From contig NZ_CP095552.1 of assembly GCF_023078355.1 (NCBI RefSeq), positions 5,084,001 to 5,148,000 of the forward strand: a stretch of DNA of 64,000 bases, in the 5' to 3' direction. Source of the stretch: Gordonia hongkongensis. GTDB lineage: Bacteria > Actinomycetota > Actinomycetes > Mycobacteriales > Mycobacteriaceae. Of this stretch, positions 16,860 through 26,222 are shown in pieces. Both the position numbers and the translations under genes were made by a program. The notes under the pieces are model-generated. The model ran no database searches and was not told where the DNA came from. It saw nothing but the letters and a program-made list of their open reading frames with translations. Position 1 is the stretch's first letter. Each line of letters begins with the position of its first letter.

Positions 16860-18182
16860 TCACTCCGCGGGTAGGCCGAACCCGAGCTTGAGCAGAGCGG
16901 TCCGGAACTTCGACTCATGCTCGGGTTGGACACCCAAGAATCGGTCTCCGAGCAGATGGCACAGCGGGCGGAGCCTGCGGTCATGGGCGATGAGCATCGC
17001 GGTGGCCGGATCGACGCACTCGATCACGCGAAGAGGTCCGCGGTCGATGAGTTGCGCTCCCCGCCGGCGGACATCTTCTATCAGAGTGGTGAGCGTCGAA
17101 GGCAGTTCGTGTTCAGCGCGACGGTGTAGGTAGTCGGTGAACTCGGTGAGGTCGCGCCCTGCCCCGAGGGCTGCGGTCAGGGTGGTCGGCGACACGTTCC
17201 AGGTGTGGTCGGCGGTTTGGGTGGCGAAGGCGGCGAGGGTGAGTCTCTCGGTGTGGGTGATGCCGCGGGCAACCACGATGTCGAGGTTCGGCAACGCCGT
17301 CAACGGTGAGATCTCGTCGAGATCCTCAGTCGGCGTGAAGGTGTCGGTGAGGCCCAACGCATAGGCGCCGAGCGGTGTCAGCCGGATTCGTCGAAGACCG
17401 TCGTATCGGCTGAGGGTCTCGAGGAAGTCGCTCCCCCAATTGCTGTGATAGTCCGTACGGGCGCCGACTGGATCTCGGTAGTCGAGATCGAACAGGCCCA
17501 GCGTGCCGGCGTATTCGAAAGTCACCGCCATCGTGTACCGGCCCTCGAGCAATGACCAACCATGATGTCCGTCGTATCCGAAGCTCCCGTACTCGGGATC
17601 GAGAATATGGAGCCGCCACAATGCCCGTTCACTTCTGGCGATGGTCGGGCTGAGGCGCTTCCGACGCATGGTGGCGAAGAGGTCGTCGATCTCGATCCAC
17701 TCGCCCAGAGGACAGGTGGCCAGTCCATCGGCGACGGTTGAACGGCGCCGCTTCACCGCGCTGAGCACGTTGGCGCCGCGCTGCCCCTTGATCGCCTCGA
17801 TTCGGCCGAACTCATCGATCGCCCCGTGCGTGAGCCATCTGCGCCACACGGCGAGGATGACCTCCTCCGGCCGGTTGCGTAGAGCAGCATGACCTTTCGG
17901 TGTCAACGTGAGGCGAGTGCCGTCTAACTTGGCCAGCCCGGCGGACTGGACGAGTAGTGGCCAGGCGAACGCGGCGATCGCCTCGTCGACATAGAAGTCG
18001 CCGTTGACAAGATGGCTGGCGACAGTCTTCACCGTGGCCGCCGATGGGCGCGCGGTCTTCGCACTGCATTTGAGTTGCCCAGATGCGCACAGTTCCAGGA
18101 CCGCCCGCACATTGGCCAGCGCTTCCTGTTCGGTCGATCGAACCTGGGCGCCGTCATCAATACCTACGTCCGCCACTCTCAC
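16860..18182 (-). CDS. Helicase-associated (Helicase_C_3/XPB N-like) domain protein without a helicase core
   Basis: 440 residues. The C-terminal ~170 residues (LTALPNLDIVVARGITHTE, YLHRRAEHELPSTLTTLIEDV, GPLRVIECVDPATAMLIAHD, LGDRFLGVQPEHESKFRTAL) match the helicase-associated domain found before XPB-type helicases in actinobacteria, but no Walker A or DEAH box is present. The N-terminal half is made of winged-helix-like stretches. So it is a stand-alone or regulatory relative. GC is lower than in the catabolic region to its left, and defence-type genes follow; I treat it as the left edge of the island. Function unknown. Confidence 0.5.
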   Translation of the reverse strand: MRVADVGIDDGAQVRSTEQEALANVRAVLELCASGQLKCSAKTARPSAATVKTVASHLVNGDFYVDEAIAAFAWPLLVQSAGLAKLDGTRLTLTPKGHAALRNRPEEVILAVWRRWLTHGAIDEFGRIEAIKGQRGANVLSAVKRRRSTVADGLATCPLGEWIEIDDLFATMRRKRLSPTIARSERALWRLHILDPEYGSFGYDGHHGWSLLEGRYTMAVTFEYAGTLGLFDLDYRDPVGARTDYHSNWGSDFLETLSRYDGLRRIRLTPLGAYALGLTDTFTPTEDLDEISPLTALPNLDIVVARGITHTERLTLAAFATQTADHTWNVSPTTLTAALGAGRDLTEFTDYLHRRAEHELPSTLTTLIEDVRRRGAQLIDRGPLRVIECVDPATAMLIAHDRRLRPLCHLLGDRFLGVQPEHESKFRTALLKLGFGLPAE

Positions 18183-18334
18183 ACCTCTCCGGGTCGGGTC
18201 GACGGACTCTCATCGACGCGCCATAGGCGTTGCGCCTCTGCGGAGATCGGTCTGACTCCCAAACAACTGGGCGGTTCGCACCCTCAGTGGGAACGGCGTC
18301 GTCGCGGTCCGTGACTCTTGTCGAGATGCAGCGA

Positions 18335-18422
18335 AGGTTAGCCGGACGCGCCGGGCAACTTTGACGGATCTCGGGTGAGCCGGCACGGCCCGTCAATCTA
18401 CCCTGCGCCGGCTGGCTAACCT
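18335..18422. repeat. Nested inverted repeats in the 309-bp gene-free gap left of the HNH gene
   Basis: Outer arms AGGTTAGCC (18335-18343) and GGCTAACCT (18414-18422); inner arms TTGACGG (18361-18367) and CCGTCAA (18390-18396). Both pairs share one centre, so the whole 88 bp can form a branched hairpin. It lies in the gap 18183-18491 between divergent genes at the left side of the defence island. It could be a structured RNA, a regulator-binding cruciform or a very small mobile-element remnant. The rest of the gap shows no gene. Confidence 0.55.
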
Positions 18423-18491
18423 ATGGCATCATGCCTCAGCTCCCCGCAGACTGACCTCGGTTTGATTGTGATCCGTTGGTAGTTTCGGCCT

Positions 18492-19598
18492 ATGACGCGC
18501 ACCCCGAAAGCCACGGCTAAGGCGCCCACCCTAGTTCGGTACAAGGATGGGAACAGCTCTGAAAACCGTTTGCTGCGGCTAGCACTGTTGAAGGCATGGG
18601 GAGAGCTATGCTACCTCTGCTCGACGCCAGTCACGTTCGTCGGAGCTGAGATCGACCATATCCTCCCCAAAACCATCACTGATGAGGACCTCGACAAGGC
18701 CAAGCACGAGTGGCTCGAACCCGCACGGGCAACGGCCTTCGATCTGAACTCGGCGCACAATCTCGCACCTATATGCCGCAAGTGCAACTCGGACAAGTCC
18801 GATACCAGATTCACTGGAGTTCGGGCCATCGCAATGTGGCTAGACGAGGCGCACAAGAAGCAAGCTTCAGTCGAGAGGTACGTCAAGGGCTTTCGCAACG
18901 CATCTGGCGTACAAGGAGCCCTGGTCAGACTCCTCGAAGCCGACTTCTCGTCAGCGGCGGCGAAGGACTGCCTGCTCGAACTGGGACCAGCTCTCTTGGA
19001 CCGACTCCGAGCAGAGTCCCCTAGTGTCCTGGAAGCTCCTTCAACTCATGAGTACAGGGGCAAATACAGCAGCTACGGATGGCATGAGTTGGAGCCTCGC
19101 ACGTTCGCGGACGGCCCACTGGTTGCCTCGGTGGTCCTGGACGAGGGTTCAAGGCGAGCGAAGGTCGTCTTAGAGGACGTGTTCGGATGGGACTTCGATC
19201 GATCGCTAGACGTTGCACTTGAGGCCACCGCGTCGGCCGTAAGAAGCGATCTAGCCGACCAGATTGCGGGCAAAGTCAGAGCAGCTGGCCACGACGACCC
19301 GGACCTCGGTTCTGTGGAAGGGTTCATGCAGCTCGCGGTCGTCGAAGTCCGATTTGATGCCGACGATCGTTGCATCCTCGTGAAGGGCCACTTTGACGCG
19401 GACGGTTCGGCGGAGGTTGCGATCGCTGACTACCAAAACGATTCAGGGACCGTGTGGGGGCAATGGGACGCTGGAGCTACGAGCGGGTCCTTCGCAGTGT
19501 CCCTGCTGGACGCGACCGCTGATGACGTCGCGGAGGTAAGTTCCGGCGATGTCGTGGCAGTGGTAGGGGATGTAGAACTGACCGTCTCAACCGACTGA
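18492..19598 (+). CDS. HNH endonuclease-domain protein
   Basis: 368 residues. The HNH nuclease lies in the first ~110: a zinc pair C40/C43 (CYLC), the catalytic DH in AEIDHILPKT (D55, H56), and NLAPICRKCNSDKSD with C95/C98 and N99. The C-terminal ~180 residues form an unknown beta-rich domain with acidic strands (VVAVVGDVELTVSTD at the end). ATG 18492 is the first good start. It points towards, and converges with, the four-gene module on the minus strand, with 178 bases between stops. Probably cuts DNA in an anti-phage role, judging by location; a homing-type HNH is the alternative. Confidence 0.7.
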   Translation: MTRTPKATAKAPTLVRYKDGNSSENRLLRLALLKAWGELCYLCSTPVTFVGAEIDHILPKTITDEDLDKAKHEWLEPARATAFDLNSAHNLAPICRKCNSDKSDTRFTGVRAIAMWLDEAHKKQASVERYVKGFRNASGVQGALVRLLEADFSSAAAKDCLLELGPALLDRLRAESPSVLEAPSTHEYRGKYSSYGWHELEPRTFADGPLVASVVLDEGSRRAKVVLEDVFGWDFDRSLDVALEATASAVRSDLADQIAGKVRAAGHDDPDLGSVEGFMQLAVVEVRFDADDRCILVKGHFDADGSAEVAIADYQNDSGTVWGQWDAGATSGSFAVSLLDATADDVAEVSSGDVVAVVGDVELTVSTD

Positions 19599-19776
19599 GG
19601 ATGGGTGAACTGTCGTGAGCCCCGCACGACGCGACGTGTCAGATATGCGTCAAGGTCCAGGTTCTCGTGGATCGGTCACCGACCATGTCAACGCCGATAC
19701 TAAGTTGCCTGTTTCGTGGGACTCACCGATTTTGGTTCGAAGTCAGCAACTTTCGGCATCGATCCACCGACCGAGG

Positions 19777-22700
19777 CTAGGCATTCGCATCCTGCACGAG
19801 GACCCGTACTGACCAACGAGGATCCCGTCGTAGCGCAGCAACGGTATTGTCGAGTTGATCTCGACCGCCAATCTCCCTAGCGAGTACTCGCCGGACAATT
19901 GGTTCTTCATCAGCTGCGAGCCGTTCGGCAGTAACGCCGTCGGAGTTTCGAACGCAGATGACCGCGGCCGCGCAGCGTAGTTCTTTTTGTGGTGCGGCAG
20001 CAAGGACGCCCAAGAAGGGCTCCACTACGTGCCCGTCGAGAACGATTAGTGCTTGAGCGAGGTCTCGGTGACCGGCGAGTACATTTGTTGCAAGCTGAAT
20101 GCCCTGGTCTCGGATTGCTTTCTGCTCAGCATCCGTCTTGGCCAACCGGGCAGCGAGGAGCAGCGCAGAGGGTCGGCTATCCGCGACACCGTTCCATCGC
20201 ATAAAGCCGAGCGGATCTCCAAGTGATGTGTGAAAGCCGTCAGGCTCTGACATCGGCGCAGTCCGGGCGAGATCGAATGCCCTGTCGAAGAAGTCGGCAC
20301 GTTGGCGCTCAGGCAAGTCGTCGACCAGGTTCGATGAGGCGTGGTGGTAGTCACGGCGGTTCTCCGCCCCCTCATAGGGCGATTTTGCTTTGGTGAGCAG
20401 AGCTTCGATGCATCGAATGCGATCCTCAACCGGGAGATGGAGCGCGACCAGGGACTGCTCGACCACCCGGGTACCGACTCCATACCTCCCCGGACCGTTC
20501 TTGGTGTCTTTCTGTAGGTACTCGGCCGCTGCATCGAGCCGAGCTTGGGAGGGCTTCTGGTCATCGTGTAGCGCCAGAAGTGCAGCCGCGTCGTGGTGCG
20601 GTTGCTGCACACGGTCGGCAAACAGCCGAAGTCTTGACCCTGTGAGGTCAAGGTTGTCGACCAACACTTGCGATTCGGTGGTGCCGAACCAGTGCGACTC
20701 ACGCTCGAACAGGCCCAGCAGCTGGTCTATTGCGGTCTCGCGCAGCGACGTGTGGGTGCGCGTGATGCCGGACATGATCTGAACGTGACTCTTGTCAGTG
20801 TGCCAACCTGCATTGGGCGGCGCGGCTACTCGTTCATCAAGTAGAGCAATTACTTTCAGTGCTTGAGATTCCGTCAGGCGGTCAGCGACGGAGGCGATGA
20901 AGGTGTAGGCAGCGAGTTGAAGAGACGGGTCAAAGAACGACTCAGCCCGAGTTTCGTCCAGTACTTCATCAATTGCACATAGGGCACTGTCTACGACCGT
21001 TGGTACTTGGCTGTCGGGGATCAAGTCGGCCTGCGCCGCGGCGAATCGTAGGGCAGTCGCAGCGATCCATTGATGCGGACTCTCCACGAGTTCGGCGACG
21101 TTGTAGTACTTGTCACCGAGGGCACGGGCTGCCTGCTCCGCTTCCTTGGGCCGGCCGGCGTAGACGTATTGGTGGGCGGCCAGATCGGGGTGTCCTGACT
21201 TCATGAAGACACTGCCTAACAGACTTCGTGCATCTCGTTCGTCGGCGAGGGCACCGCTGATTATCGAGTCACGGAGGTATCGCCTGAGGGAGATCGCCGC
21301 TACGCGGTCGCGTCCAGCGTTCAGCGCTGCCAAACCACTCTCTCGGCTGCGCTGAGCGGCTGTTGCTAACCTCGGCTGCCCCGGGAGGTTCGCTATCTCG
21401 CGGGCAAGTGGGTGCCATCTGTCGGTCAGGATTCCGGAATATCTGGTCGCGATCTCACGCTGGCTGTACAGCCATTTAGCCGCGTCGCTGTGTCGCTGCG
21501 TCAGACAAGCGTTGTCGATCGCCTCGCTCCACTCGTCTTGTGCAGTCGTGTAGTCGCCCTTCCCGGCAAGGTGGCGGGCGTAGCGCGCGTGAACCAGCGC
21601 GGCTGCCTCCTTCGGTAGGGAGATCCGTGCTGCGCGTACCAGCTGCTTCCAGTCGCCATCGGTATCGGCGACTGCGATGAGTATGCGTGACTGGAGGATT
21701 GGGTCGTCGCATACTTCTGCTGCGGATTGCCGCAAATTATCGGCGAGCTCAAGAACTCTGTCGGTGCGGTCGTCACCGAGATCGGATTCGGTAATCAGCA
21801 GCAGTAGGCGCGCTCGATCGGTTGGGTCGAGGTCGGCGAGTGCTGTGAGGTCGCCGCCAACCCTGTGCGGTACAGGCGAGGCTAGGGAATCCGCAACGAG
21901 AGAAGCGGCCCACCGCGCTGCTTTCCACGCGGGGTTGTCTCTCAGATCGTCGTGACCCTCGAGTAGGCGTTCGATATCTCGTTGACATCGATCAGCGACA
22001 GCGCTGTCGCCTGCTCGTTCCGATTGCCAGAGCATGCGCATTATCAGTTTGAGGGCATCGCCGGTTCGGCCAACCCGCACGAGCAGTGGGACACGGTTCT
22101 TGTCGAATTCAGCAGCGTGACCGGGAAATCCGCGTTCCTGGAGCTTCTCCTGAACTTCTCCGTACAGTTCAAGCGCCTCATTAGGGTGGGTCTCAGACTT
22201 CACTCGCGCTTGCTCGAGTTGCAGCTCGACGTGCGCTGATCGAAGGGGGCCCCGCACTATGGCATCAGCTGTATCGACAGCATCTTTCGAAGGCACGGCG
22301 ATCGGGGTGACGATGTGAGGAAGGCAGAACCTCTCTGCGGTCGCTGGACCGAAGAACTCGATCACGATCGAAGGCTGGTCTCGCAGCAGTTCGCTAATGC
22401 GCTCCTGGTCCCAGATCTCGATATGTAGCGGATCATGAGTGGTATTCAGTTCGGTCACTCGCTCAATGATCGACCTCTCTGTGACCGTGCAGGCGACACC
22501 AATGATTAGGCGGTTCACCGTAAACGGAAAGCTTGAGTCGAGGAACTTGTCGACGGCCTTGTCGAGGTCTGCCCTTGTGAAGGTCTGGTATCGCTTCGAC
22601 TGGATGGCCACAGCGTTCAGGTCAGCGTCCAAACCAACTACATCGATACCCTTCTGGGCTTGTCCCGCGCTTCCGAACCGCTTGACATCGCGTAGTCCGA

Positions 22701-22869
22701 GTACATCGTGCCCGATCCGAAGGAGTAGGCGTTCGAAGTTCTCCCATTTCACAGCCGTTGTCGGGAGCGCCTCGCTCAAAGGATCGACGCCCTGCAGGGC
22801 AACATCTGAAGCAGACGCCAGCACTGGGTCCAACGGGTCGATTACGGACAGTTCGACCGCTTCAGTCAT
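19777..22869 (-). CDS. Mrr-like restriction endonuclease fused to a long helical (TPR-type) repeat region
   Basis: 1030 residues. Start is ATG 22869, five bases after the DUF499 stop and 12 bases after GAGGAG; the longer frame to 22902 is not needed. The N-terminal domain has a PD-(D/E)xK nuclease pattern: KWENFERLLLRIG (E44), QKGIDVVGLDAD (D76) and VAIQSKRYQ (Q90-x-K92), as in Mrr-type enzymes. Then come ~800 residues of helical repeats resembling TPR/HEAT (for example LYGEVQEKLQERG, ALVHARYARHLAGKGDY). Last gene of a tight four-gene operon with a DNA methylase, so it is a good candidate for the cutting or sensing subunit, with the repeats as a protein scaffold. Confidence 0.7.
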   Translation of the reverse strand: MTEAVELSVIDPLDPVLASASDVALQGVDPLSEALPTTAVKWENFERLLLRIGHDVLGLRDVKRFGSAGQAQKGIDVVGLDADLNAVAIQSKRYQTFTRADLDKAVDKFLDSSFPFTVNRLIIGVACTVTERSIIERVTELNTTHDPLHIEIWDQERISELLRDQPSIVIEFFGPATAERFCLPHIVTPIAVPSKDAVDTADAIVRGPLRSAHVELQLEQARVKSETHPNEALELYGEVQEKLQERGFPGHAAEFDKNRVPLLVRVGRTGDALKLIMRMLWQSERAGDSAVADRCQRDIERLLEGHDDLRDNPAWKAARWAASLVADSLASPVPHRVGGDLTALADLDPTDRARLLLLITESDLGDDRTDRVLELADNLRQSAAEVCDDPILQSRILIAVADTDGDWKQLVRAARISLPKEAAALVHARYARHLAGKGDYTTAQDEWSEAIDNACLTQRHSDAAKWLYSQREIATRYSGILTDRWHPLAREIANLPGQPRLATAAQRSRESGLAALNAGRDRVAAISLRRYLRDSIISGALADERDARSLLGSVFMKSGHPDLAAHQYVYAGRPKEAEQAARALGDKYYNVAELVESPHQWIAATALRFAAAQADLIPDSQVPTVVDSALCAIDEVLDETRAESFFDPSLQLAAYTFIASVADRLTESQALKVIALLDERVAAPPNAGWHTDKSHVQIMSGITRTHTSLRETAIDQLLGLFERESHWFGTTESQVLVDNLDLTGSRLRLFADRVQQPHHDAAALLALHDDQKPSQARLDAAAEYLQKDTKNGPGRYGVGTRVVEQSLVALHLPVEDRIRCIEALLTKAKSPYEGAENRRDYHHASSNLVDDLPERQRADFFDRAFDLARTAPMSEPDGFHTSLGDPLGFMRWNGVADSRPSALLLAARLAKTDAEQKAIRDQGIQLATNVLAGHRDLAQALIVLDGHVVEPFLGVLAAAPQKELRCAAAVICVRNSDGVTAERLAADEEPIVRRVLAREIGGRDQLDNTVAALRRDPRWSVRVLVQDANA

Positions 22870-22873
22870 TGGT

Positions 22874-25800
22874 CTAGATCTCCTCAAAACCCGACTGGTC
22901 AAACTTCAGGGTCCTCGCGTTCTCAGAAACGGTTCGAACCCGGTTCTCGTTGAAGCCGTCAGAGTCAGTCGCTTCAATCTCAATCCGTACTCTCACGTTT
23001 GTGTTTTCCCCCGAACGGAGGTGGGCGAGCACCTCGTCAGCAACATTCTTGAACTCCAGCGCGATCTTGTCGGAGTTGAGTGTCTTCACCCCGAAAAAGC
23101 GTGTGGGCCATTCAATATCCTGCCTTGGTCCGGGGCCGGGCGGTGGGGTTGGTCCTGGTCCGGGGCCCGGCGGTATGGGGCCAGGTCCCGGTTTCGGCTC
23201 GGGGCCGGGTTCGGCCGAGCGCTGCTGCTCTGCGATGTCGGGCCGTACGAGCAGCAAGGTGTCGGTGGCAACGGGCGCAGCGCCCTTGTCCTCGGGCGTC
23301 CACAGGCCGATATAGCGGCCGACAGTCTGGTCGTAATCGGTGGCGAGCGCGAACGCATCAGTCGACCAGATCATCGGCAGGTCGACGATGCCTTCGTCGA
23401 GTACCTTCCGATCTCGGAGCCGAGGCATATACGGGTACTGCGAATAGAGACCCCACAGAGCGCCCAGCGAGACGTGCCCGTCCTTCCAGATCTGCGGCAC
23501 CTTGTTGATCGCCAGCCGGATGGTCGCAGCCGCCTGTCGAGTTGAAAGATCGCCGTCATTGCCAAGTCGACGCGAAACACGCTCAGCCAACGACTCAGAT
23601 TGACCCTCGACTCTGGTCTCACGGATCAAGAACGGTGAGCTGGGCTCCGGCTGCGTCGGCACTAGCGCCCAGGTGAATGTTTGCAACAGCCGCGCGGTCA
23701 CGGTCTGGTCGGCCTGGTCGCGACGTTGTGCAGCTTGGTTCTTCTGGTTCTGTGTCAGGTCGAGGTCGGCCTCGTTGTCGAGGACATGCTTCCAACCGAG
23801 GAAGTCCCTTGTCGCCGAGTCGAGTTCTTCGAGACGCGCCTCATCCGCGGCCAGGTAGACGATCATGTTTCGATTGGTCCGGTTGGCGCTGCCCCGCTGC
23901 TCAGTGGCATTCTGCGCGAAAGCCTTAGCGTCAGACTCCGCCTTGCCCTTGTGCGCAACCTTCGGGTGAAGGATGACCAGCCGCGCCTCGTCGGTGTCGG
24001 GTATGTCAGCGTTGCTTTCGGGGCAGACGTGGACGCCAGCGAACTCGCCGCGCGTTCGACCCTGACTCTGTAGGCGGCGAACAATCTCAGCCCAAACGTC
24101 CTCCTTGTGCAGGCGCTCCGCTTGATCCTTCGCTGTACGGGTGATGTTGGGCTGCAGGTCGTACCAGTACTTGCCGGACCCTGAGTAGAAGTACGTTGCG
24201 CGGTCACCGAGCTGTGTCAGCGCGGCGTGGAAGTTGCCCGGAACATCCCCGGGCACGGCGGTACCGAGGAAGACGCGCTGGGTGCCGATGCCCTTGTGGG
24301 TCGAACCGGGCGCGATGGTTGGCGCCGCACCGAAGAACACTGTGCGCGCGAGTCGCTTCGTGAGGGCACGCTGCCCGAACAGCGGCTTCTCCTTGTCGAT
24401 ACGTCCTGGCTCGGAGTTGGGGCCGTCGACGTCGGCGTCGATGATCGTCTTCCAGGAGTCCTGAAGGTACTGTGTCAGTTCGGCATTCACATTTGCGGTG
24501 GCGAGCGGAATCGAGCCGGGCATGATCAAGGGCGATGCATCCTCGCCCGTCCAGAGGGCGTGGATGACCGTGCTCATCAGGCGCAGGACACCACGTGTTC
24601 GCTGGAAGCGTTCGAGGGATGACCACTCCTCGTAGAGGGTGTCGAACATCTCCGGGTGGATCGGGTAAGTCCGCTTGATGCGGTCTTCGTATGCCGTATC
24701 GCGTGCTTCGCGGGGGAAGTCGTCGGTGTACTTGCGGTACATCTCACCGTAGGTCCGCGCAGTCGCGCCGATCGAAGCCAACGCCGCGGCATCGGCATCC
24801 TTGAACAGCCGCTGCTTAACGATGCGATACGCCTCGTCGGACGACGCCGGCCGCCACTGATCGGCCACTCGACGCACTACGTTCTGGAGACGTTTCAACG
24901 CCTCCAAGCCATGGGCGCCACCGACCTCCTCCGCGTTTCCAGCGACGATCTTGTCTCCGCTGTCGCCACTTTCGGAGGCCGGTATCGAAATCGCGAGCAG
25001 GACACCCGAAGTGCCCTTGGCTGCCTCTGTCAGCGACTGGGCGAAGGTGAACTGGTCGTCGAACGTGCCACCAGCGAGGTCGTCACGGCCAACGAGTGAT
25101 CGGGCGTATGCCACCCACTCGTCGATCAGAATGACAGCGGGTGCATAAATGCTGAGCAACTCGTGGAGTTTCTCGCCGGGGTGTGTGCGGTCAGCGTCGG
25201 ACCGGGAGATGAGAGCGAACGCCTCGGCACCACCGAGCTGCCACGCAAGCTCACCCCAGATCGTGTTGACCTGAGTTCCGTCGTCCTTGGTCACACCCGA
25301 CGGGCTGAAGTGATTCCCGACGATGGCGACGCGATTGACCTTGTCGCCCTGGTAGCCGCTGGCGAGGAGCAGCTCCTGGGTTGCCTGCGGGAACTCGCCC
25401 ACCGGTAGCCCGGCGGCAATATGCCACAGAGACAGCATCGAGTGTGTCTTGCCGCCACCAAAGTTGGTCTGAAGGTTGATGACCGGAGAGACATTGTCAT
25501 CTCCGGCGAGACGCCGCACCGCTCGACCGATCAGGTCGCTCAATCCATCGGTTAGGTATGTGCGCCGGAAGAACTCGACGGGATCGGAGTAGTCCGAGTC
25601 GACCTCGCCTCCTGTCGCAACCTTGTACAGGTCAGCCGCGAACTCCGACGCGTGGAAGTTGCCTGTCGCGACATCATCGTGGGGCTGAAGTACTTCTCGC
25701 CAAGGTTTCAGTCCCCCGATGGCCTCGGGGTTGTCGACCGCTGCCTTCAAGGCTCGCTTGTCGTCACGGTCGGCGGTCACGCGCCGCAGGTTCAGGCGAA

Positions 25801-26221
25801 TGGCCTTGATGCTGTCGGCTTCACCGGGCTTGGCAAGCAGACGCATCAACCGTTCTGCGGTGTCGAGAACGCGGTAGGCATCGTCATCGGTGAAGGAACC
25901 GTTGTGGGCCCAGGTGTTTCGGGCATTCTTGAGCTCCGTCGCGAATGCCTCACCAACACGACCCAGGGTGTCGGAGAACGGATACCAGCGAGGCTTGACG
26001 TTGGTTGTGATCGCCGACTCCGTGAGTATCCGCAGCTGCACCTGGGGATCGAGGGGGTCGTATACCTTCCCAGCGTGTTTGTCTTTGGCCGCAACGAGCT
26101 GGACCCAGTTCGCGCCAGCCCCCGGGTCTACTGCGCCGATCACAGACGAAATGTAGTCATCCAGTGCTGGGGCGATGGCCTCGAACATTTTGCCGATTCG
26201 GTCGCGGTTACTCAGTGCCAT
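22874..26221 (-). CDS. Swt1-type HEPN / DUF499 AAA-like ATPase
   Basis: 1115 residues from ATG 26221, one base after the methylase stop. The N-terminus carries a Swt1-like HEPN domain with the R-x4-H motif RNTWAH (R101-H106), a possible RNase site. Then the DUF499 (COG1483) ATPase: NFGGGKTHSMLSLW with the Walker A lysine at ~257, and VILIDEWVAYARSL as Walker B. A long Pro-Gly linker (PGPEPKPGPGPIPPGP and on) at ~1000-1040 leads to a small C-terminal domain. DUF499 proteins are regularly found with DUF1156 methylases and SNF2 helicases in defence islands. It probably powers or gates the complex; HEPN could give a toxic RNase arm. Confidence 0.8.
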   Translation of the reverse strand: MALSNRDRIGKMFEAIAPALDDYISSVIGAVDPGAGANWVQLVAAKDKHAGKVYDPLDPQVQLRILTESAITTNVKPRWYPFSDTLGRVGEAFATELKNARNTWAHNGSFTDDDAYRVLDTAERLMRLLAKPGEADSIKAIRLNLRRVTADRDDKRALKAAVDNPEAIGGLKPWREVLQPHDDVATGNFHASEFAADLYKVATGGEVDSDYSDPVEFFRRTYLTDGLSDLIGRAVRRLAGDDNVSPVINLQTNFGGGKTHSMLSLWHIAAGLPVGEFPQATQELLLASGYQGDKVNRVAIVGNHFSPSGVTKDDGTQVNTIWGELAWQLGGAEAFALISRSDADRTHPGEKLHELLSIYAPAVILIDEWVAYARSLVGRDDLAGGTFDDQFTFAQSLTEAAKGTSGVLLAISIPASESGDSGDKIVAGNAEEVGGAHGLEALKRLQNVVRRVADQWRPASSDEAYRIVKQRLFKDADAAALASIGATARTYGEMYRKYTDDFPREARDTAYEDRIKRTYPIHPEMFDTLYEEWSSLERFQRTRGVLRLMSTVIHALWTGEDASPLIMPGSIPLATANVNAELTQYLQDSWKTIIDADVDGPNSEPGRIDKEKPLFGQRALTKRLARTVFFGAAPTIAPGSTHKGIGTQRVFLGTAVPGDVPGNFHAALTQLGDRATYFYSGSGKYWYDLQPNITRTAKDQAERLHKEDVWAEIVRRLQSQGRTRGEFAGVHVCPESNADIPDTDEARLVILHPKVAHKGKAESDAKAFAQNATEQRGSANRTNRNMIVYLAADEARLEELDSATRDFLGWKHVLDNEADLDLTQNQKNQAAQRRDQADQTVTARLLQTFTWALVPTQPEPSSPFLIRETRVEGQSESLAERVSRRLGNDGDLSTRQAAATIRLAINKVPQIWKDGHVSLGALWGLYSQYPYMPRLRDRKVLDEGIVDLPMIWSTDAFALATDYDQTVGRYIGLWTPEDKGAAPVATDTLLLVRPDIAEQQRSAEPGPEPKPGPGPIPPGPGPGPTPPPGPGPRQDIEWPTRFFGVKTLNSDKIALEFKNVADEVLAHLRSGENTNVRVRIEIEATDSDGFNENRVRTVSENARTLKFDQSGFEEI

Positions 26222-26222
26222 G

